A stretch of 64,000 nt of DNA from Cesiribacter sp964504565. GTDB taxonomy: Bacteria > Bacteroidota > Bacteroidia > Cytophagales > Cyclobacteriaceae. The notes beneath the pieces were generated by a model. That model was not told the DNA's origin and did no database searches. It saw only the letters and a list, made by a program, of their open reading frames with translations. The stretch covers positions 186,001 to 250,000 of the forward strand of contig CAZDEY010000005.1 in assembly GCA_964504565.1 (NCBI GenBank). The letters are read 5' to 3'. Below are positions 62,047 to 64,000 of the stretch, one piece after another. Position 1 is the stretch's first letter, and each line of letters starts with the position of its first letter. Made by a program: the position numbers and the translations under genes.

Positions 62047-62607
62047 TTAATCAGCTTTTAGATCTGTGGTTAGGCTGTGATTAGAATTAATATCTATAAC
62101 ATGAATACCTAACTGATATGAAATTATATATTTGATGGATTTTAAAACATCTTGTGAGTTAAAATTCCTAGCTTCATTACTTAATTTACGGAAATTAAGA
62201 GCTAAGAATTGTTCGGTGAATTCCTTTAAAGTTTGCTGTTTTTCAAAGCTTCTTAATCCCTTTCCTCGTAACCATTGACTAATATTGTGCTCTAATATAG
62301 GAAAGTACCACTCACTATTGTTTTTGCTTATATTTGAATATAGTTTATTGCGCGTTTGATGTGGAAATAGTTGATTCATTTGAATATTCAGACTATACGG
62401 AATTTTTAATTTTTCCTGGAGCAGAAAGTTTTTGATTTTATAAAAAGCAACTTGTGTTAAACACTTAGTCCCTTTTTCTTCAATTACTCTGCTAACTATA
62501 TAATTATGAATATCACCGACAGTTACTAAATCCTTGGCTTCGTTATTATCAATTGCGATATCAAAGCTTCTTTCAACATGTTCTATAATTTCTATGATGT
62601 CTGACAT
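62047..62607 (-). CDS. Candidate immunity protein with ACP-like N-terminus
   Basis: 186 aa, AT-rich. The first about 45 residues (IEHVERSFDIAIDNNEAKDL, VTVGDIHNYIVSRV) resemble an acyl carrier-type helix bundle, lacking the phosphopantetheine Ser. The remainder (about 50-186) is helical and unfamiliar, with ISQWLRGKGLRSFEK and LNFRKLSNEARNF. It follows the intact RHS gene's stop by 11 nt, the position of an immunity gene for the toxin tip encoded just upstream. The identity as immunity is inference; the protein itself is well formed. Confidence 0.65.
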   Translation of the reverse strand: MSDIIEIIEHVERSFDIAIDNNEAKDLVTVGDIHNYIVSRVIEEKGTKCLTQVAFYKIKNFLLQEKLKIPYSLNIQMNQLFPHQTRNKLYSNISKNNSEWYFPILEHNISQWLRGKGLRSFEKQQTLKEFTEQFLALNFRKLSNEARNFNSQDVLKSIKYIISYQLGIHVIDINSNHSLTTDLKAD

Positions 62608-62618
62608 GATTTATCAAA

Positions 62619-64000
62619 TTATTTATTATACATTCCAACGGTTGTTGTTGCGCTTTGCCTCCAAACCTGACTAACGTCTTCATCGTTAGCGTACGCACTG
62701 TAGAGTTTATAAGACAAATCTATTATATCCCAAGCCATAAGTGCTGTGCCAACCCATGGAGTATATCTTCCTAATGCCTTGCCAAGCGAAATAGTTTTCG
62801 TCCATCTGAAATTATTAAATGGGTAGCCAGTTGGGGTAGGAATCCTAGGTATCTTAGTTTTTCCTACTGTTTTCATCCAAAATTGTGTAGCCCTTGATGA
62901 TTTTGCACTGGCAGCAACACTTTTTTCTGTCGCTTTAGTTACAAATCGCTTCTCTACGGTGGGTCTCCCTGAATAAATCATTCCGGCACCGGTAATTTCC
63001 CTAGCAAGATTCCATTCATCATATCCTAATTTATTGTCAGGAATTAAAAACCCAGCCTGCATCATCTCCGCCGATTGTTGCGCTACTCTCTGCAAATAAA
63101 CAGGACCCGCCTCTACTACCTGCGTATTTAGAACATCTTTGTTATCTACCCCGGCTATACTTTCTTTATATCCGCTATTGTAGCCCCTGCTTTCCGGGTA
63201 CACCCACTGGTAGTTCTGCTGCAGGAAGCGGTCGGCATCTGAGTAGCTACTAAACATAGAATACCCGCCGGTGCTGCTCCAGTCCCCGCCGTAATGCGAG
63301 CTGTAAAGCCGATTAATAACCTGGCCAATATCCTCCCAACTGGTGTAGCCATCCGAGCTGCTTTGCATGGGCGAGTAATAGCCCGGTTGGTGCCAGGGGG
63401 AACCTCCACCGCCGCCGGCAATGCCGTTACCGTTCCAGAAGCTGGACAGGCTGGTGGCAATGCCCTGCTCGTTTAGCCAGGCAATGCGCTCGGTGGCAAA
63501 GTTGGTGTAGGGGTCGGCCGTATCCCCGTAGGGGTCATTGTAGCGCATAGGGTTGTTCAGGGCATAACTATATGGGCTATCGCCGGGGTATAGGCTGGCT
63601 TTTACATCCAAAGCCATGAACCGGCCTATACTGCTGTCGTACTCCCGGTAGAAGGTAGAGTAGGTGCCGCTCAGGGGCTGCTGCTCGCTGCCGGCGTTGT
63701 ACATTAGCGGGTTTACGCCCCTATATGTGCTGCCCTGGTGCAGCATGCCAAAGGGATAGTAATTATTGCTCTGTACTATATAGCCCGCCTGGTGGGTTAC
63801 GGCCAGCTCATCAAAGTGTACGGCCAGGGCATCATCGGTGCTGTTGCTTACCCATACCAGTATATAGCCCGCCTCCTCGGCTACCACTTCGGGCAGGCTT
63901 AGCAGTTGCTGCTGGCCGTTGGCACTGGCCGGCACCTGGCTAAAGCCCCCGCGCAGGTAATTGAACTGGGCATCAAACAGCATATAGTTTATATGCGCAC
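62619..64000 (-). CDS. RHS repeat-associated core protein with variable C-terminal tip, 5' end outside window
   Basis: At least 460 aa, open through the right edge (the Met at 63983 is internal). Core features: NNYYPFGMLHQGSTYRGVN, the RHS-associated core YREYDSSIGRFMALDVKA, LYPGDSPYSYALNNPMRYND, then a Gly-rich linker, a second conserved block (YTSWEDIGQVINRLYSSHYG, ESIAGVDNKDVLNT) and a private end: VTKATEKSVAASAKSSRATQ, FWMKTVGKTKIPRIPTPTGY, WTKTISLGKALGRYTPWVGT, ALMAWDIIDLSYKLYSAYAN. RHS shells enclose a C-terminal toxin in polymorphic toxin systems. The final 130 residues are the candidate toxin; no catalytic motif is recognised. Confidence 0.8.
   Translation of the reverse strand, partial: AHINYMLFDAQFNYLRGGFSQVPASANGQQQLLSLPEVVAEEAGYILVWVSNSTDDALAVHFDELAVTHQAGYIVQSNNYYPFGMLHQGSTYRGVNPLMYNAGSEQQPLSGTYSTFYREYDSSIGRFMALDVKASLYPGDSPYSYALNNPMRYNDPYGDTADPYTNFATERIAWLNEQGIATSLSSFWNGNGIAGGGGGSPWHQPGYYSPMQSSSDGYTSWEDIGQVINRLYSSHYGGDWSSTGGYSMFSSYSDADRFLQQNYQWVYPESRGYNSGYKESIAGVDNKDVLNTQVVEAGPVYLQRVAQQSAEMMQAGFLIPDNKLGYDEWNLAREITGAGMIYSGRPTVEKRFVTKATEKSVAASAKSSRATQFWMKTVGKTKIPRIPTPTGYPFNNFRWTKTISLGKALGRYTPWVGTALMAWDIIDLSYKLYSAYANDEDVSQVWRQSATTTVGMYNK

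Noticed and set aside
63155..63943. Cys/Ala/Pro-rich frames on either strand inside the RHS gene
   Set aside because: They are shadows of the GC-rich RHS core and have no homologous features.

Overview
The window is a single stretch of chromosome from a member of the Bacteroidota, most likely order Cytophagales. The evidence is the gene content: a type IX secretion adhesin with a gliding-motility-type C-terminal domain, a PorP/SprF protein, many LxxC lipoproteins, Bacteroidota-type RHS cassettes, an ECF sigma factor paired with a barrel-carrying anti-sigma protein, and promoters that fit TTG-N19/20-TAnnTTTG. I cannot name the genus. I saw no rRNA, tRNA, CRISPR array, insertion sequence or prophage.

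Layout. 1-6.7 kb: the 3' part of hslU, an SDR oxidoreductase, a DUF4421 outer membrane protein, a SixA-like phosphatase, an HNH/AP2 protein, a GT9 glycosyltransferase and a PolX-like protein whose polymerase site looks dead. 6.8-13.3 kb: an exported protein, pyrR and pyrB (in intergenic regions carrying repeated elements), pheA, a small conserved protein and a cystathionine beta-synthase-type enzyme. 13.7-23 kb: a probable operon of histidine kinase, giant repeat adhesin, PorP/SprF protein and PD40 protein. 23-34.8 kb: small proteins, pyruvate carboxylase, a GAF/PAS sensor without an output domain, an acyltransferase, a lipid kinase and murI. 34.8-41.7 kb: a disulfide oxidoreductase, a decayed lipoprotein-like gene, and a sigma factor / lipoprotein / anti-sigma operon whose last product appears to span both membranes. 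41-43.7 kb: NUDIX, MATE and thioesterase genes. 43.7-49.1 kb: a polysaccharide export operon (ABC permease, ABC ATPase, three GT2 enzymes). 49.5-57 kb: a very large cytosolic hybrid kinase with about 12 HAMP-like units (interrupted by a 10-N assembly gap) and a REC-kinase partner. 57.4-60 kb: feoA, feoB and a FeoB-associated Cys-rich protein. 60-64 kb: an RHS polymorphic-toxin locus with one intact 3' end, two displaced RHS remnants without start codons and intervening AT-rich candidate immunity genes.

Most interesting points: the RHS tip array (60.5-64 kb), the candidate dual-membrane-spanning anti-sigma system (37.0-39.9 kb), the HAMP array and its mis-sized gap, the apparent ATA start of the PorP/SprF gene created by an ATGA-to-ATAA change, the PolX protein lacking its polymerase aspartates, and two families of short intergenic repeats.
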